Source of the DNA: UBA1413 sp037447215
GTDB lineage: Bacteria > Bacteroidota > Bacteroidia > Bacteroidales > Prolixibacteraceae
Assembly: GCA_037447215.1 (NCBI GenBank)
Contig: JBBIHB010000001.1
Location: forward strand, 124,001 to 188,000
Length of the DNA stretch: 64,000 bases
Reading direction: 5' to 3'
Each line of letters starts with the position of its first letter. Position 1 is the first letter of the stretch. The notes under the pieces were generated by a model that was not told the origin of the DNA, did not search any database, and worked only from the letters and a program-made list of their open reading frames with translations. The position numbers and the translations under genes are program-made. Below are positions 27,383 to 37,378 of this stretch, one piece after another.

Positions 27383-30300
27383 TCAGAATTTTACCATTTT
27401 TTCCCTGTAAATCCCTTGACTGGTCTGGCATACCAGAATATAGGTTCCCGCAGGCAGGTGGCTTCCTTCTACCCGGAATGTAGATTCTCCTGAAGGCATA
27501 AGCCCATTGTGAACGTCCATCAGTTTTTTGCCAGTAAGATCGTATAACCCAACCAAAACCTGACCTCCCGCCACAATATTTACCTTCACTGTTGCATTAT
27601 CTCCAAACGGATTGGGATATATCTGTATAAAACCTTTGTTTTCTGTTACAATTCCTGCTGTAGTGGTGCGGGTATTGAATGAAATCGTTTCGGACCATTC
27701 ACCGGCCAGCAGGGAATTTACTGCCCGTACCCGTATGTAATAATCCATCCCGTTTGCAAGGTTGCCAATCAGGTGTTCTGTTAAGGACAATCCCTGTAAA
27801 TTAACAATCGGATTGGTGAATTCAGGATTGGCAGCGACCTGTAACTCATATAACTGGATTCCTCCTACCTGAGCCCATACTATTCTTTGCTCGCCGGTAG
27901 CCATTGTACCGGCCAGAGGTTGAATAATCTGCGGCTTCGCCGGGCGGGCTACAACCCTTATATCATCGAGGCGAAGCTGTGCCCTTGCCCCGCTTGCACC
28001 ATCAATATGGTGATAGCGCCAAAGGAGCTGCACATACTCTTTGCCAGCCAGTCCCTGGGGCAACAGGTATGGACCGTTTACAGCAGTGTCCCCATCGGAT
28101 GCGGCTTCGTATAATGTTTCGGGCATATCTGTAAATTTTCCTTCCCAACCTACCCTATATTGTAGCCTGATTCCATATTTCCGGCTGTTGCTTAACAATG
28201 TCCCTGCCAGCCACTGAGCGCCAAATTCACTGATCCCCTGTGTGTTCAAAGCAAGGAGCGCCCCTCCCACATCGCGTCCTCGGCCAGTGTTGATAAATGA
28301 AATGCCGTTATCGCCTAGTCCGTTTATGCGGGTTCTCGAACTGTTCCGGTATGGGAACCCAATGTTGCCCGAATCATCTGCACCAAATTCATCGGGGGTG
28401 ATGTAATAAGCATAATCAAGCTGATCATTCATGCCCGGATCGTTTTTATTGCTCTGCAGGAAAATCATATGCTCCGGAAATGTCATTTCGGGTGTGTCTT
28501 TATTCCATGAGGAAAATACAAAATCACCTCCGGATAGAGTGAATGGCTTTGGATAAACCAGTACCCTGACATTGAGGCCAACCGGATTATTGACCCTATC
28601 GGTGGCTGTAAGCTGAACTATACTCTCCCCTCTTTTCAGAATATATAATAAAACAGAATTCCCCTCTATTACAGGGTTGATTACACCCGGATGCTGTGAC
28701 GTTACGGTATAGTTCAGGGCCTGGCCTTCGGGATCCCTGAATATTTCAGTTAACGAAAGCGGCAAATTTCCTGCACCTTCAAGGGTGAAAATATCGCCAG
28801 GATGGCTCGCAACAACAGGTGGAAGGTTTAATCCTTTATCAGGAACCCCTTCGAGGGTTATGTTGTCGAACCGGTTATTTCCGGACGTTCCCCCGTCGCC
28901 CTGCTCAAACCTGATCCTGATTTTATATGCTGCATTGTTATTTGCCTCCACGATATCAGAAAAATCGAGGCTGACCAGGACCGGATCGGCATCTTTTACC
29001 GAAAGCCGTTTTACTTCTGTATAGTCAGTTCCATTTATTGAGTACTCTACTATTTGTATTCCGGCACCCTGTCCCGACCGTCGGGTTTCGTATCTGAACC
29101 GGATCCTGGAAAAACCGGTTGTGGGCAGGTTGAATACCAAAGCAACCCCAATGGGATTGTTGACCCTGATGTGGCTTTCTGCATCGTCGCCGAAACGGGC
29201 ATTCAAACCACTGAAATTCTGGCCAGTGCCATGGGTTATCTCTGCAATCCCGCCATTAGGAAGCTGAGTCCTCAGGGCTGCATCGTAAAGTGTGAACGAT
29301 GGGACGAGCAACTTATCGGTTTGGTTAAAATTCCAGTAATGAACTACTTCCTCAGTCCGCGCCATTTTCCTGAAAACAGCAATAAACTGATGATTGGCAT
29401 CGGGCTGCAATTCAATAACCCGATTGGTGTATCCGGCAACAGCAGGGATCCATCTTACAAATTCGTAGCCAGGCGCCGGAACGGCTTCGAGCCTCAATGG
29501 AACCTTTCTGAAATAATTACCCCGCCAGGGATAAGGATTTTCGCTCACCCCGGCAGTTCCGCCATGGATGGGAATAGTATTGACCACTACATAGCCGTGG
29601 CTTTTGTCCGATACATCAACTGAGAGAGTATAATCGGCTGCAAGACTGAAAAACTGCCTCAGGTGTGTACGCATGTATATTGGCCGTTGAACAGCAAAAT
29701 CGCGCATGATATTCACATTGTTGTTCCAGTTGGTCAGAGATGAAGGGATTCGGTAGCGCTGGATATGCCTGCCCATTTCAGGTTCAATAACTGCACGCAT
29801 CCGGTCAATAATTGCCTGGACAACATCGGTTTTTAATGCCGTGTTTAATTGATCGGAAAAACGGATGATAAAATCGGTTCGAAACGATTCATTTTCGAGC
29901 AATTTCCTGAACAGCAATGTTGACCACGGTGGATTAGGCCAGTTTGGCCCGTAGGCTTCCGTTGCAAAGGTTAACATATTTTTTGTATAATCAGTCGGAG
30001 TATAAATTCCAAACCCGAAATCGGTGTCGAACATCATCCATCGCCACCGCCCATCCAAACCTGGCCCTTCTTCAGGCATATAGGCAGGCGCTTTTCTCCG
30101 CCAGAATTTGATATTGTTGCCCGGCCAGTCGGTATTTACCATAAATATTTGCGACAACATGTAATCGATGAAGCTCGAAACATCAATCCGGGTTTTTATA
30201 TAGTCGTAATGCTGTTTTTCCTTCAGTCCGTAGGTGTTTATATAATCTATGGTCTCCGTATAATGCTGGTTATCTCCCTGATCGACCTGCATGTTCCCCT

Positions 30301-32335
30301 CCAGTATATCGACCTGATCTTCGGGAACTCCAAACCTGCGGGCCAGATAATACTGGTCAAACCTTTCCCTGATGTTGTGAATCCCCCAGTATTCACCGTT
30401 CAGAAACAGGATGGAAGGCTGATAAGCCATGGTTTCAAAATTCATGTGTTTCACCATTTCCTGCAAAAAAGCGTCGCGGTACATGGTGTAATAAGTGTCG
30501 TTACCTGAATTGCGCAGAATTATACGCCGATAGGCACTATACGGTAAATCGCTGAAAAATGGGTAATTGAGATGCGAACCACCATAGGAATTCCGGGCAT
30601 ACAACCGGAGCGATTTGAACGGATGCGAGCGCGACCACCCGCCATGCATCCTGAATCCTATATTTTGTCCAAAAGCACGGGAACCCGAAGGTTCAAACAA
30701 TTCAATATGTGCAGGGTATTCCCATTCGTCGCCCTCGCGGTGATAATTGGCAGGCCTGCCCCCATCGGCTTTCAGAGTTGGATTGGCGCTGCGCCATTTC
30801 TCATAATCAGTCCCGGCCACATAAATCCCTCTGTTAAAATCGAATAAATGATCCATCTGTGCGCTCATGGAAATTACCGGCAAAGAAAAAGGATTGCTGC
30901 CCCCGTTCCTTACAAAGTAAGTATGCGAAACTACGGGGCTAGCCAAAGCGCCGGGCTTTACAACCCGGGCTTTAACCACCACGGCCTTGTCGATGGGCTG
31001 ACTTGGAAAATACCAGGGATTGCTGTGATAGGTGGTCGAAATCCTTGATACCCTGTTTGGATCGCTGGTGGGATCTTTCACCTCTATGGGCGAAGTATAA
31101 ATATTGCTATTGAACTTCCCGCTTTGCATTATCCCTACCGATGAACCCGGTGTTTCGCGATATTGATTAAGATATTGAAAAGTTTTTGGACTGAGGTTTT
31201 CTGCGACAGGCATTGAACCATCGACCGAATAAATAATTGTTGCCCCCTGTTGTGTTGACGACAATGACAAATGAAATGGATTACTGTAGAACCCACCTTC
31301 GTGTGAGAATACAGGTGCACTGAGGGCCTCGCTGTAACTTTGGGTAGTATTGGAAACGCCTGGTGTGGGCTCACTGAAAAAGCCAAACAAAGTGCCTCCA
31401 TCGGGTTTTAGTCCATACGAGATATCGGAAGGGATTTCAACCGGAGGCATTTCGTCCACAATTTCGCCCTGCTTATTTACAAGGATCAATACCTCGCCGG
31501 CAGAGCTGATGCTGAAATTGGAATGCAGTTCTGACGATTGCGTAAAAAGGTATTTCCCCGAAACTGGCCTGTCGAGGGTTCCATCGGACAATTGCCAGCC
31601 AACAGCCAGGTTATCGCCGCCACCACCTTCTTTCGCCAATGCCACAATATAATAAAGCTTGCTTTCCTGAAGGGAAATTGGTTCCGATTTCTGTTCAGGA
31701 TATTTCAACCATTCACGGGAGTTTGTCCAACCGGGAACCGATGCAATCATCCGGAGATTTGCCATAGTTTCGTCGGTGCTAAGCCACAACTGACCATTGT
31801 CGTCGCTCGATATCCAGAAAGTATAATTGCCTGTGGCCGGGGCTTTTATCAGCCCATGCACCCTTTGCCCGTAGTTGTCACCTGAATTATTCGGAGCTTC
31901 AAACCTTGTTGTAATTATCTGTCTTTTCGATGGATGATCAGGATAGTCGGGATGGTTAATCAGATTATTGATGCTGCTTCCGGGAATGTTGGTATAAACG
32001 TCGCGCATTAAACCATTTATCCATTGCCCGGGAACAGGTTTGCGGTCTTTACCCGATGCCCAAACCAGCAGGTGTTGCCCTTGCTGCAGTGTTATATCCG
32101 GAAAAATCCATTTCTGCGGATTACTTTTGTTGTCGGATAGTCCCCACCCTAAGAGCGATACGGGAGAATTTCCGGCATTGTATAACTCAATCCAATCAGA
32201 ATAGTCGCCATTTTCATCGGCAATTGCGCTGGCATTTGACGACATTATTTCATTGATAAAAAGGTTTTGTCCAATGGAAACTAGTTGAGCCAGAAAAAAG
32301 AGGATGGAGGAAAGGATTAAGGTCTTTATCTGCAT
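27383..32335 (-). CDS. Giant surface protein: lamin-tail, PA14, CotH-kinase domains and T9SS tail
   Basis: The protein is 1650 aa. A signal peptide (1-22) is followed by a lamin-tail domain (about 25-105, INEIMSSNASAIADENGDYSDWIELYN). Next is a PA14-like sugar-binding domain (about 130-270, YTFWISSDDNGQLWLSTD), then a chitobiase-C-like repeat (GATIIYSVDGSMP). The CotH protein-kinase-like region spans about 490-900 (PVISMSAQMDHLFDF; GFRMHGGWSRSHPFKSLRLYARN; WRWMMFDTDFGFGIY). Further Ig-like or cadherin-like and Fn3 domains precede a T9SS sorting domain (IYPNPFGDNATVKVNI ... LPAGTYILVCQT). CotH proteins can phosphorylate proteins, but in bacterial exoproteins the role is unclear. A smaller lamin-tail lipoprotein occurs at 47130-47645. 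The gene ends 62 bases from the convergent deacetylase. Confidence 0.85.
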   Translation of the reverse strand: MQIKTLILSSILFFLAQLVSIGQNLFINEIMSSNASAIADENGDYSDWIELYNAGNSPVSLLGWGLSDNKSNPQKWIFPDITLQQGQHLLVWASGKDRKPVPGQWINGLMRDVYTNIPGSSINNLINHPDYPDHPSKRQIITTRFEAPNNSGDNYGQRVHGLIKAPATGNYTFWISSDDNGQLWLSTDETMANLRMIASVPGWTNSREWLKYPEQKSEPISLQESKLYYIVALAKEGGGGDNLAVGWQLSDGTLDRPVSGKYLFTQSSELHSNFSISSAGEVLILVNKQGEIVDEMPPVEIPSDISYGLKPDGGTLFGFFSEPTPGVSNTTQSYSEALSAPVFSHEGGFYSNPFHLSLSSTQQGATIIYSVDGSMPVAENLSPKTFQYLNQYRETPGSSVGIMQSGKFNSNIYTSPIEVKDPTSDPNRVSRISTTYHSNPWYFPSQPIDKAVVVKARVVKPGALASPVVSHTYFVRNGGSNPFSLPVISMSAQMDHLFDFNRGIYVAGTDYEKWRSANPTLKADGGRPANYHREGDEWEYPAHIELFEPSGSRAFGQNIGFRMHGGWSRSHPFKSLRLYARNSYGGSHLNYPFFSDLPYSAYRRIILRNSGNDTYYTMYRDAFLQEMVKHMNFETMAYQPSILFLNGEYWGIHNIRERFDQYYLARRFGVPEDQVDILEGNMQVDQGDNQHYTETIDYINTYGLKEKQHYDYIKTRIDVSSFIDYMLSQIFMVNTDWPGNNIKFWRRKAPAYMPEEGPGLDGRWRWMMFDTDFGFGIYTPTDYTKNMLTFATEAYGPNWPNPPWSTLLFRKLLENESFRTDFIIRFSDQLNTALKTDVVQAIIDRMRAVIEPEMGRHIQRYRIPSSLTNWNNNVNIMRDFAVQRPIYMRTHLRQFFSLAADYTLSVDVSDKSHGYVVVNTIPIHGGTAGVSENPYPWRGNYFRKVPLRLEAVPAPGYEFVRWIPAVAGYTNRVIELQPDANHQFIAVFRKMARTEEVVHYWNFNQTDKLLVPSFTLYDAALRTQLPNGGIAEITHGTGQNFSGLNARFGDDAESHIRVNNPIGVALVFNLPTTGFSRIRFRYETRRSGQGAGIQIVEYSINGTDYTEVKRLSVKDADPVLVSLDFSDIVEANNNAAYKIRIRFEQGDGGTSGNNRFDNITLEGVPDKGLNLPPVVASHPGDIFTLEGAGNLPLSLTEIFRDPEGQALNYTVTSQHPGVINPVIEGNSVLLYILKRGESIVQLTATDRVNNPVGLNVRVLVYPKPFTLSGGDFVFSSWNKDTPEMTFPEHMIFLQSNKNDPGMNDQLDYAYYITPDEFGADDSGNIGFPYRNSSRTRINGLGDNGISFINTGRGRDVGGALLALNTQGISEFGAQWLAGTLLSNSRKYGIRLQYRVGWEGKFTDMPETLYEAASDGDTAVNGPYLLPQGLAGKEYVQLLWRYHHIDGASGARAQLRLDDIRVVARPAKPQIIQPLAGTMATGEQRIVWAQVGGIQLYELQVAANPEFTNPIVNLQGLSLTEHLIGNLANGMDYYIRVRAVNSLLAGEWSETISFNTRTTTAGIVTENKGFIQIYPNPFGDNATVKVNIVAGGQVLVGLYDLTGKKLMDVHNGLMPSGESTFRVEGSHLPAGTYILVCQTSQGIYREKMVKF

Positions 32336-32384
32336 TTTTTAAGAATTCATGAAATGTTATAAAAACTCATAAGTTATTTGTCTC

Positions 32385-32529
32385 AGATTCCTCATTCCGT
32401 AAACTCAATTCGGAATGACAACCATTTAAAAGAGATAGGGTTACTTTGAAGGGGCGGCAGCTCCGCTCCTTCAAACCAACATCTGTAACCCTGAAACCGT
32501 CTGTCATTCCGAACGGAAGTGAGGTTTCT
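32385..32529 (+). repeat. MITE-like palindromic intergenic repeat, about 145 bp
   Basis: The outer arms are imperfect inverted repeats. The left arm (32385-32420, with CCTCATTCCG ... TTCGGAATGACA) matches the complement of the right arm (32502-32529, TGTCATTCCGAACGGAAG) apart from an 11-base insertion. The interior is a second nested hairpin, AGGGTTAC (32437-32444) with GTAACCCT (32485-32492), enclosing TTTGAAGG/CCTTCAAA. No protein frame is present. The CATTCCGAA core is of the dispersed-repeat type seen in Bacteroidota genomes. It borders a decayed transposase. Confidence 0.6.
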
Positions 32530-32677
32530 CATCAAATTGCCAGATAGCGTAGTAAATAATCTCATTTAATAGTTATTCAGAACTTTACAAATGTCTTAAT
32601 TTACCGGTTAATCTCCAAATTTAATGTAAAACTTACAATAACTGGTATAAAAAGCCCTCCGCCCAGCGACGGATGGC

Positions 32678-34040
32678 TTATCTGAAATCTTTGGTTTCCA
32701 GGCTAAATCTTATTTTGAGGTGCTCAGTAAAATAATTTGCCATACGGAAGTAGAAGAATTTTATGCCTCGTGTTCTTTGGTTAATCATAATAAACCTTTG
32801 GTTAGGGCTATTAATATTTTCTGCGATTGCATTTGTTGCCCCGTACCGGAAATAATTCAAGCCTTCCATAAGTTTTCTTTCGATCTTGATTTGAAGTTCA
32901 GCATTTCGTTGATTTCTGATTGCTCGACCTTTTCAAACCGCAGTTTTAGGTTCTATTTAAAGGTTGGCAGATCAACAGTAAGGTTTTTCCTTTTTTATCC
33001 ATTCCCTAAACTCGCAGGCAAGATGATAAGCCGTTTCCAATTCGGGATATTTTTCAAAAAGTGCTGATGCCCTTGCCTTTTACCAGGATGTACATTCCGC
33101 GGGGTACCTGTAAAGAAGGTACCTGCTCCGGGCCAGCCCTTCGATTATTGTTTCACCGTGAGAAAGAACAGGTTCCTGATAAATGAGGTTTTCCCTTGTG
33201 TATGGCCCACCGTTTTTTTCGCATTCCTTTTTCGTTGTTTTTCAGATAGTTTATGTTTTTCGTATTCAATGCGTTTCTCCCTCAAAACTTCTCGTCGATA
33301 GCGTACCCTTATTTCCTGCGGGCATTCGAGCAATTCCCGGATAATATGAACCTTATCGGCAATATGGCTTGCATGAGGGAAGGCTGTGTTGCCAAATTTT
33401 GCATAGGAAGGAGACATGTCCCAGGTTAGGGCACAACAGTATAACGCTTTTCCCCGATACCCGATATGCCATATAAAACTCGCCTGCTACTGTTGTACAG
33501 GCTACCATGGCCAGTTTGCCTGTATCCCTGTTGGTAAGAGGGGTATGCATTTCGTCTCCGATTTGTTTCTCATCAATGGCTATGTTCGGACCTATATTCC
33601 CGGGCTTCAAAACCGGGACACGAACGGTAGTGGTTAGGTCTTCTTTTTCTGCCTCAATATCATGGGCATACCGTTCCTCAAATTCAGCTTTGCCACAAAA
33701 GCCGCTCAAATGATCACGGGACCAACGCCATAGTTTCCCGGGCTCAACGCATAAGCAAGCGGATATTATCGTTGTATTGGCCTGAAGTTTATCCAAAAGA
33801 TTCTTTTAAAAAAAAAGCAAACTCTTTTGTTGCTATTATACCTTTCGGCTGGATATTGTATTTGTTCGAATAATGTTTGTTGCTTCTCTGTAACTTCCTT
33901 CTTAGTTAGTACAACTTCAAATATATAGGCTTGCCAATGATCGGAAAACCCTGAAGTTCCAATGGGTTGTAAAAACCGTCCAAAACTACCTGCCAGGTTT
34001 GGGGCATATCCGGCGAAACCAGTTCCCATAACTCTTCCAT
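32678..34040 (-). pseudogene. Decayed ISL3/ISAon1-like transposase
   Basis: Fragments in all three minus frames line up in the order of one transposase. The start is MEELWELVSPDMPQTWQVV (ATG at 34040) with GFYNPLELQGFPIIGKPIYL. Then come LDKLQANTTIISACLCVEPG, the DDE-domain piece NIGPNIAIDEKQIGDEMHTPL, and LTNRDTGKLAMVACTT. After a frameshift near 33415 the frame reads SPSYAKFGNTAFPHASHIADKVHII and RVRYRREVLREKRIEYEKHK. The C-terminal block is NYFRYGATNAIAENINSPNQR. At least three frameshifts and several stops are present. I could not find terminal inverted repeats or target duplications. This is an inactive relic. Confidence 0.8.
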
Positions 34041-34255
34041 TCTTATTTCAATGGCGATTTTTACTTTTTTATAACAGATATCTCAAAATGGTTCGTGATA
34101 TCTTCTTTAAAAAGCAACTTTAATAACGTAAGAATTACTCCTTTTGATCCATTTTCCAAAGATCAAAATTTTCTCCAGCAACCCTAAAGATTTAGCCGTT
34201 TTAGTTATTGACTTCGCAAATTACTTCATTTTACAATTTTAATAAAATGATAAAA
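34041..34255 (+). other. Gap between transposase relic and AlkD-like gene
   Basis: This is AT-rich with no gene. It may contain the 5' end of the decayed insertion sequence, but no clear inverted repeat was found. Confidence 0.3.
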
Positions 34256-34924
34256 TCATTTTTCCATCCTCCCCACCATCTCATTAATCCAAATTGGTGC
34301 ATAAGGCGATGTGCAACCTTTCGACACCGGATAGTCGCGATAGATGCCCATTTTCTCGCCCATAGCCACTGCCCTGCTACGCAATTGGGGATAATGTATC
34401 CCAATCTGCGCCAGTGTCATATTCATTGTCCATTGGGTTTCAGGGGCTGCTGTTGGCATTTCAGCTTCAATCCTGTCGAGAAGTGCAGTGAGATCATGGC
34501 CGGCAGCTTTTTTTGCTACACGGTCGGCCGTAATGCTCCACCCAGCCCGGGAAGCCATTGGGTCGTCACTTTTCATCCACATTTTGCGCAGTGTTTCATT
34601 CTCCGGATGCAATTTAACCACGTAAGCACTGAACCAATCGGCAATATGCGGGAATTTTTCGGAACGCACCAACCTGTCCACCTCTTCTATCGGCAGTTCC
34701 TGTGGTTTCATGATCAGGATTGCCAAAAACCTGGCTTCCACATTTCCGGTTTCCCAAAGTTCGAGTGCCAGTTGGTGATTGACCTTGATCTTTTTTGCCA
34801 GGGCCCTGATATCGCCCATCTTCACTCCGTATTGGTTTTCACCGGCCCCGAACTTCTGATTGTGTGCCCGCACTTTCCCGTCACCAAGCGATTTTAAATG
34901 TAAAAGTATTTCCTGAATGGTCAT
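34256..34924 (-). CDS. AlkD-like DNA alkylation repair protein
   Basis: The protein is about 222 aa from the ATG at 34924 (MTIQEILLHLKSLGDGKVRAHN). A longer start at 34963 adds 13 residues that do not look conserved. It is an all-helical HEAT-like repeat protein of the AlkD family (GAGENQYGVKMGDIRALAKKIK; ARFLAILIMKP; DPMASRAGWSITADRVAKK). AlkD enzymes excise alkylated purines without base flipping, but many family members are only distantly related and may not be active. It is a single gene next to the decayed transposase. Confidence 0.8.
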   Translation of the reverse strand: MTIQEILLHLKSLGDGKVRAHNQKFGAGENQYGVKMGDIRALAKKIKVNHQLALELWETGNVEARFLAILIMKPQELPIEEVDRLVRSEKFPHIADWFSAYVVKLHPENETLRKMWMKSDDPMASRAGWSITADRVAKKAAGHDLTALLDRIEAEMPTAAPETQWTMNMTLAQIGIHYPQLRSRAVAMGEKMGIYRDYPVSKGCTSPYAPIWINEMVGRMEK

Positions 34925-35022
34925 ATTCTTAAAACTTTGTAAATTTTTCCCGAAAATACACAATCTGCACCGAAAATCATCGCGATTAAGAAATCTAACT
35001 TCCCGGTTTTCTCAATTTTATG

Positions 35023-35030
35023 TAGATTTG
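35023..35030 (+). promoter_or_regulatory. Candidate -7 box (TAGATTTG)
   Basis: TAGATTTG fits TAnnTTTG and lies 65 bases before the DUF1080 gene at 35095. The expected TTTG box 19-21 bases upstream is not clear. Confidence 0.35.
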
Positions 35031-35094
35031 TACTGAAAGAAATTCAATCAGCTATTTAACTTAATTTATATCACATAATAAAAATGTATTCATC

Positions 35095-36084
35095 ATGAAA
35101 AAACTCAGGAACATCTTCTTAGTGTTGCCCTTCGCTATTCTGCTATGTACCACACTGAAAGCACAAACACCCGCCGACGGATCGGAAGTAATCGGACGGT
35201 GGAACCTTACCTTTTTTATCGAAGGCAGGGAGCTGCAGGAATTAGGGTTATTCCGCCATGGTTTGATGACATCAGAAGGCTTCCCAGGCTGGCTCGAAGT
35301 TAAAAAATCGGGATTTTCACAACTGATTGGCTACTTTGTTGGGTACGAAGGGAGCGCCCGGCCCATTTCAGAAGTAAAATACGATGCTGCCGGAAAAAAA
35401 TACCATTTTACCATCCCCCCGCAATGGATGAACATTCCGGATATCTACTTTGAATTCACTCTCAAGGACGATAAAATCACCGGACATAAAATCCTTGACG
35501 GTCACAGACTTAACTGGACCGGAGTGAGGGCGCCCAGCCTGAAAAGGGAAAAACCACCGGTATGGGGAAATCCGAAAAACCTGCTCGATGATAACCTCTC
35601 TCGCTGGATTATCCCCGAAAACAATAAGTTCAGAATGGTTGACGGAGTTTTGGTTAATACCGGAGTTGGCGGCAACCTTGTTACCAATGAAAAATTCGAC
35701 GATTTTAAACTTAGCGTTGAGTTCAGGTATCCTGCCGGCAGCAATAGCGGAATATATCTCCGCGGCCGTTACGAAGTCCAGATTGAGGACAGCCCGGTTA
35801 ACCATGTCAGCGATGTATCCATTGGTGGCATTTACGGATTTATTGAACCCTCTGTGTATGCCGCCAAAAAGCCCGGCGAATGGCAAACCTACGAAATCAC
35901 CCTGGTTGGCAGGCATGTAACTGTGGTACATAATGGAATCGAAGTTATTTCGAACAGGGTTATACCAGGCATTACCGGAGGCTCGCTCGACAGCAAAGAA
36001 GGAAATCCGGGGCCAGTTATGATCCAGGGGGACCATGGGCCAGTGGAGTTCCGCAAGTTTGTGATTACACCAACTATGAATTAA
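35095..36084 (+). CDS. Second DUF1080 protein, with an extra N-terminal region
   Basis: The protein is 329 aa with a signal peptide ending near LKAQTP. Residues about 25-155 are an extra beta-rich region (EVIGRWNLTFFIEGRELQELG; WLEVKKSGFSQLIGYFVGYEG). Residues about 160-329 form a DUF1080 domain (PKNLLDDNLSRWIIPENNKFRMVDGVLVN; FKLSVEFRYPAGSNSGIYLRGRYEVQIED; GNPGPVMIQGDHGPVEFRKF). The catalytic relation to 3-keto-glycoside cleavage is family knowledge, not shown here. It sits 15 kb from the first DUF1080 gene, without an oxidoreductase partner beside it. Confidence 0.85.
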   Translation: MKKLRNIFLVLPFAILLCTTLKAQTPADGSEVIGRWNLTFFIEGRELQELGLFRHGLMTSEGFPGWLEVKKSGFSQLIGYFVGYEGSARPISEVKYDAAGKKYHFTIPPQWMNIPDIYFEFTLKDDKITGHKILDGHRLNWTGVRAPSLKREKPPVWGNPKNLLDDNLSRWIIPENNKFRMVDGVLVNTGVGGNLVTNEKFDDFKLSVEFRYPAGSNSGIYLRGRYEVQIEDSPVNHVSDVSIGGIYGFIEPSVYAAKKPGEWQTYEITLVGRHVTVVHNGIEVISNRVIPGITGGSLDSKEGNPGPVMIQGDHGPVEFRKFVITPTMN

Positions 36085-36138
36085 GCTGTTTCCTGATTTT
36101 AAAGTTCAATCCTACCGGAATGACTGATTAAATAGCTT

Positions 36139-37368
36139 ATGCAGCTGACGGCTTTAATCATTTTCATTGTAACTTATATCGGGATCATTTTTACCAGGCT
36201 TCCAGGCATTAATATCGACAGACCTTCAGCAGCATTTTTCGGGGCTGTTGCCATGGTGGTTTTCGGAGTCCTGGACCTTGCTGAGGCAATGGCGGCTATT
36301 GACCACAATACCATTGTGCTTCTATCAGGTATGATGATCATCATTTCGACCTTACAACTTGACGGTTTTTTTTCGCTGATTGCTAAGAAATCACTTTCCT
36401 GGTCGCGCACACCATTCCGGTTGCTGGTAATGATCACCTTTGTCACAGGCATTGCCAGCGCCTTTCTGGTAAACGATGCGGTGGTTCTGCTATTTACGCC
36501 GGTTATTATTACCATTTGTCGTGTATCCCGATTAAACCCTGTCCCCTACCTTATTGCTGAAATACTATCTTCAAATGTAGGAAGTGCAATGACTATAACC
36601 GGAAACCCTCAGAATATGCTGATCGGGATGAATTCAGGAATCGATTATTCCACTTTTTTCATAAAATTACTACCTGTTTCCATAATTGGTATGGTCATGA
36701 TCGTTGTAGTTGTCAGATGGTTTTATCGATCCCATTTCAAGTCTGGAAGCGTAATTGTCGTTCAACCAGGTACTTTTGAGTACCGGTTTCAATCCATGAA
36801 AGTATCTGTGCCAATCTTTCTGGGAGTGGTCATTCTTTTCTTCATTGGTAAAATAATCGGTCTGTCTATTCCAGTGATTGCCATTTCCGGCGCTGCCCTT
36901 ATCCTGATTTTCGGTAAGGTGAAACCTTCGGAAGTTATCAAAAATGTGGACTGGGTGCTGCTGCTTTTCTTTGCAACCCTTTTTATTGTGGTCGATGGAG
37001 CTGTAAAAGCAGGAATTATGGATTTCCTGATCCATTCGTCTGTTCTGACTGAAGATTTGGATGGAATCCTGAAACTTCACGGACTAAGTCTAATTTTATC
37101 GCAGATAGTGAGCAATGTGCCTTACACGGTTATGATGCTGCCGGTTCTCAAACCCATTCCGGGTGATATTTTGTGGCTTACATTGGCTTCGGCCTCAACG
37201 CTGGCCGGGAATGCGACCATCATTGGAGCAATGGCCAACCTGATTGTCATCGAATCGGCCAAAAAAATGAATGTGACCATAAAATTCATGGAGTTTTTCA
37301 AAATAGGAATTGTAGTAACCTTGTTGAGTTTTCTGATTTCAATAGCTGTTCTTTGTGTTTGGCTTTGA
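36139..37368 (+). CDS. ArsB/SLC13-type anion permease
   Basis: The protein is 409 aa with 10-11 hydrophobic segments. The hallmark hairpin regions of the ion transporter superfamily are SAFLVNDAVVLLFTP and NVGSAMTITGNPQNMLIGMNSG in the first half, with the repeat LSQIVSNVPYTVMMLP and STLAGNATIIGAMANLIVIESA in the second half. Relatives move arsenite, di- or tricarboxylates, sulfate or sodium. Sulfate or organic-acid transport would suit a sulfatase-rich region, but nothing in the sequence decides it. It follows the DUF1080 gene by 54 bases and may be co-transcribed. Confidence 0.85.
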   Translation: MQLTALIIFIVTYIGIIFTRLPGINIDRPSAAFFGAVAMVVFGVLDLAEAMAAIDHNTIVLLSGMMIIISTLQLDGFFSLIAKKSLSWSRTPFRLLVMITFVTGIASAFLVNDAVVLLFTPVIITICRVSRLNPVPYLIAEILSSNVGSAMTITGNPQNMLIGMNSGIDYSTFFIKLLPVSIIGMVMIVVVVRWFYRSHFKSGSVIVVQPGTFEYRFQSMKVSVPIFLGVVILFFIGKIIGLSIPVIAISGAALILIFGKVKPSEVIKNVDWVLLLFFATLFIVVDGAVKAGIMDFLIHSSVLTEDLDGILKLHGLSLILSQIVSNVPYTVMMLPVLKPIPGDILWLTLASASTLAGNATIIGAMANLIVIESAKKMNVTIKFMEFFKIGIVVTLLSFLISIAVLCVWL

Positions 37369-37378
37369 ATATCCGAAA

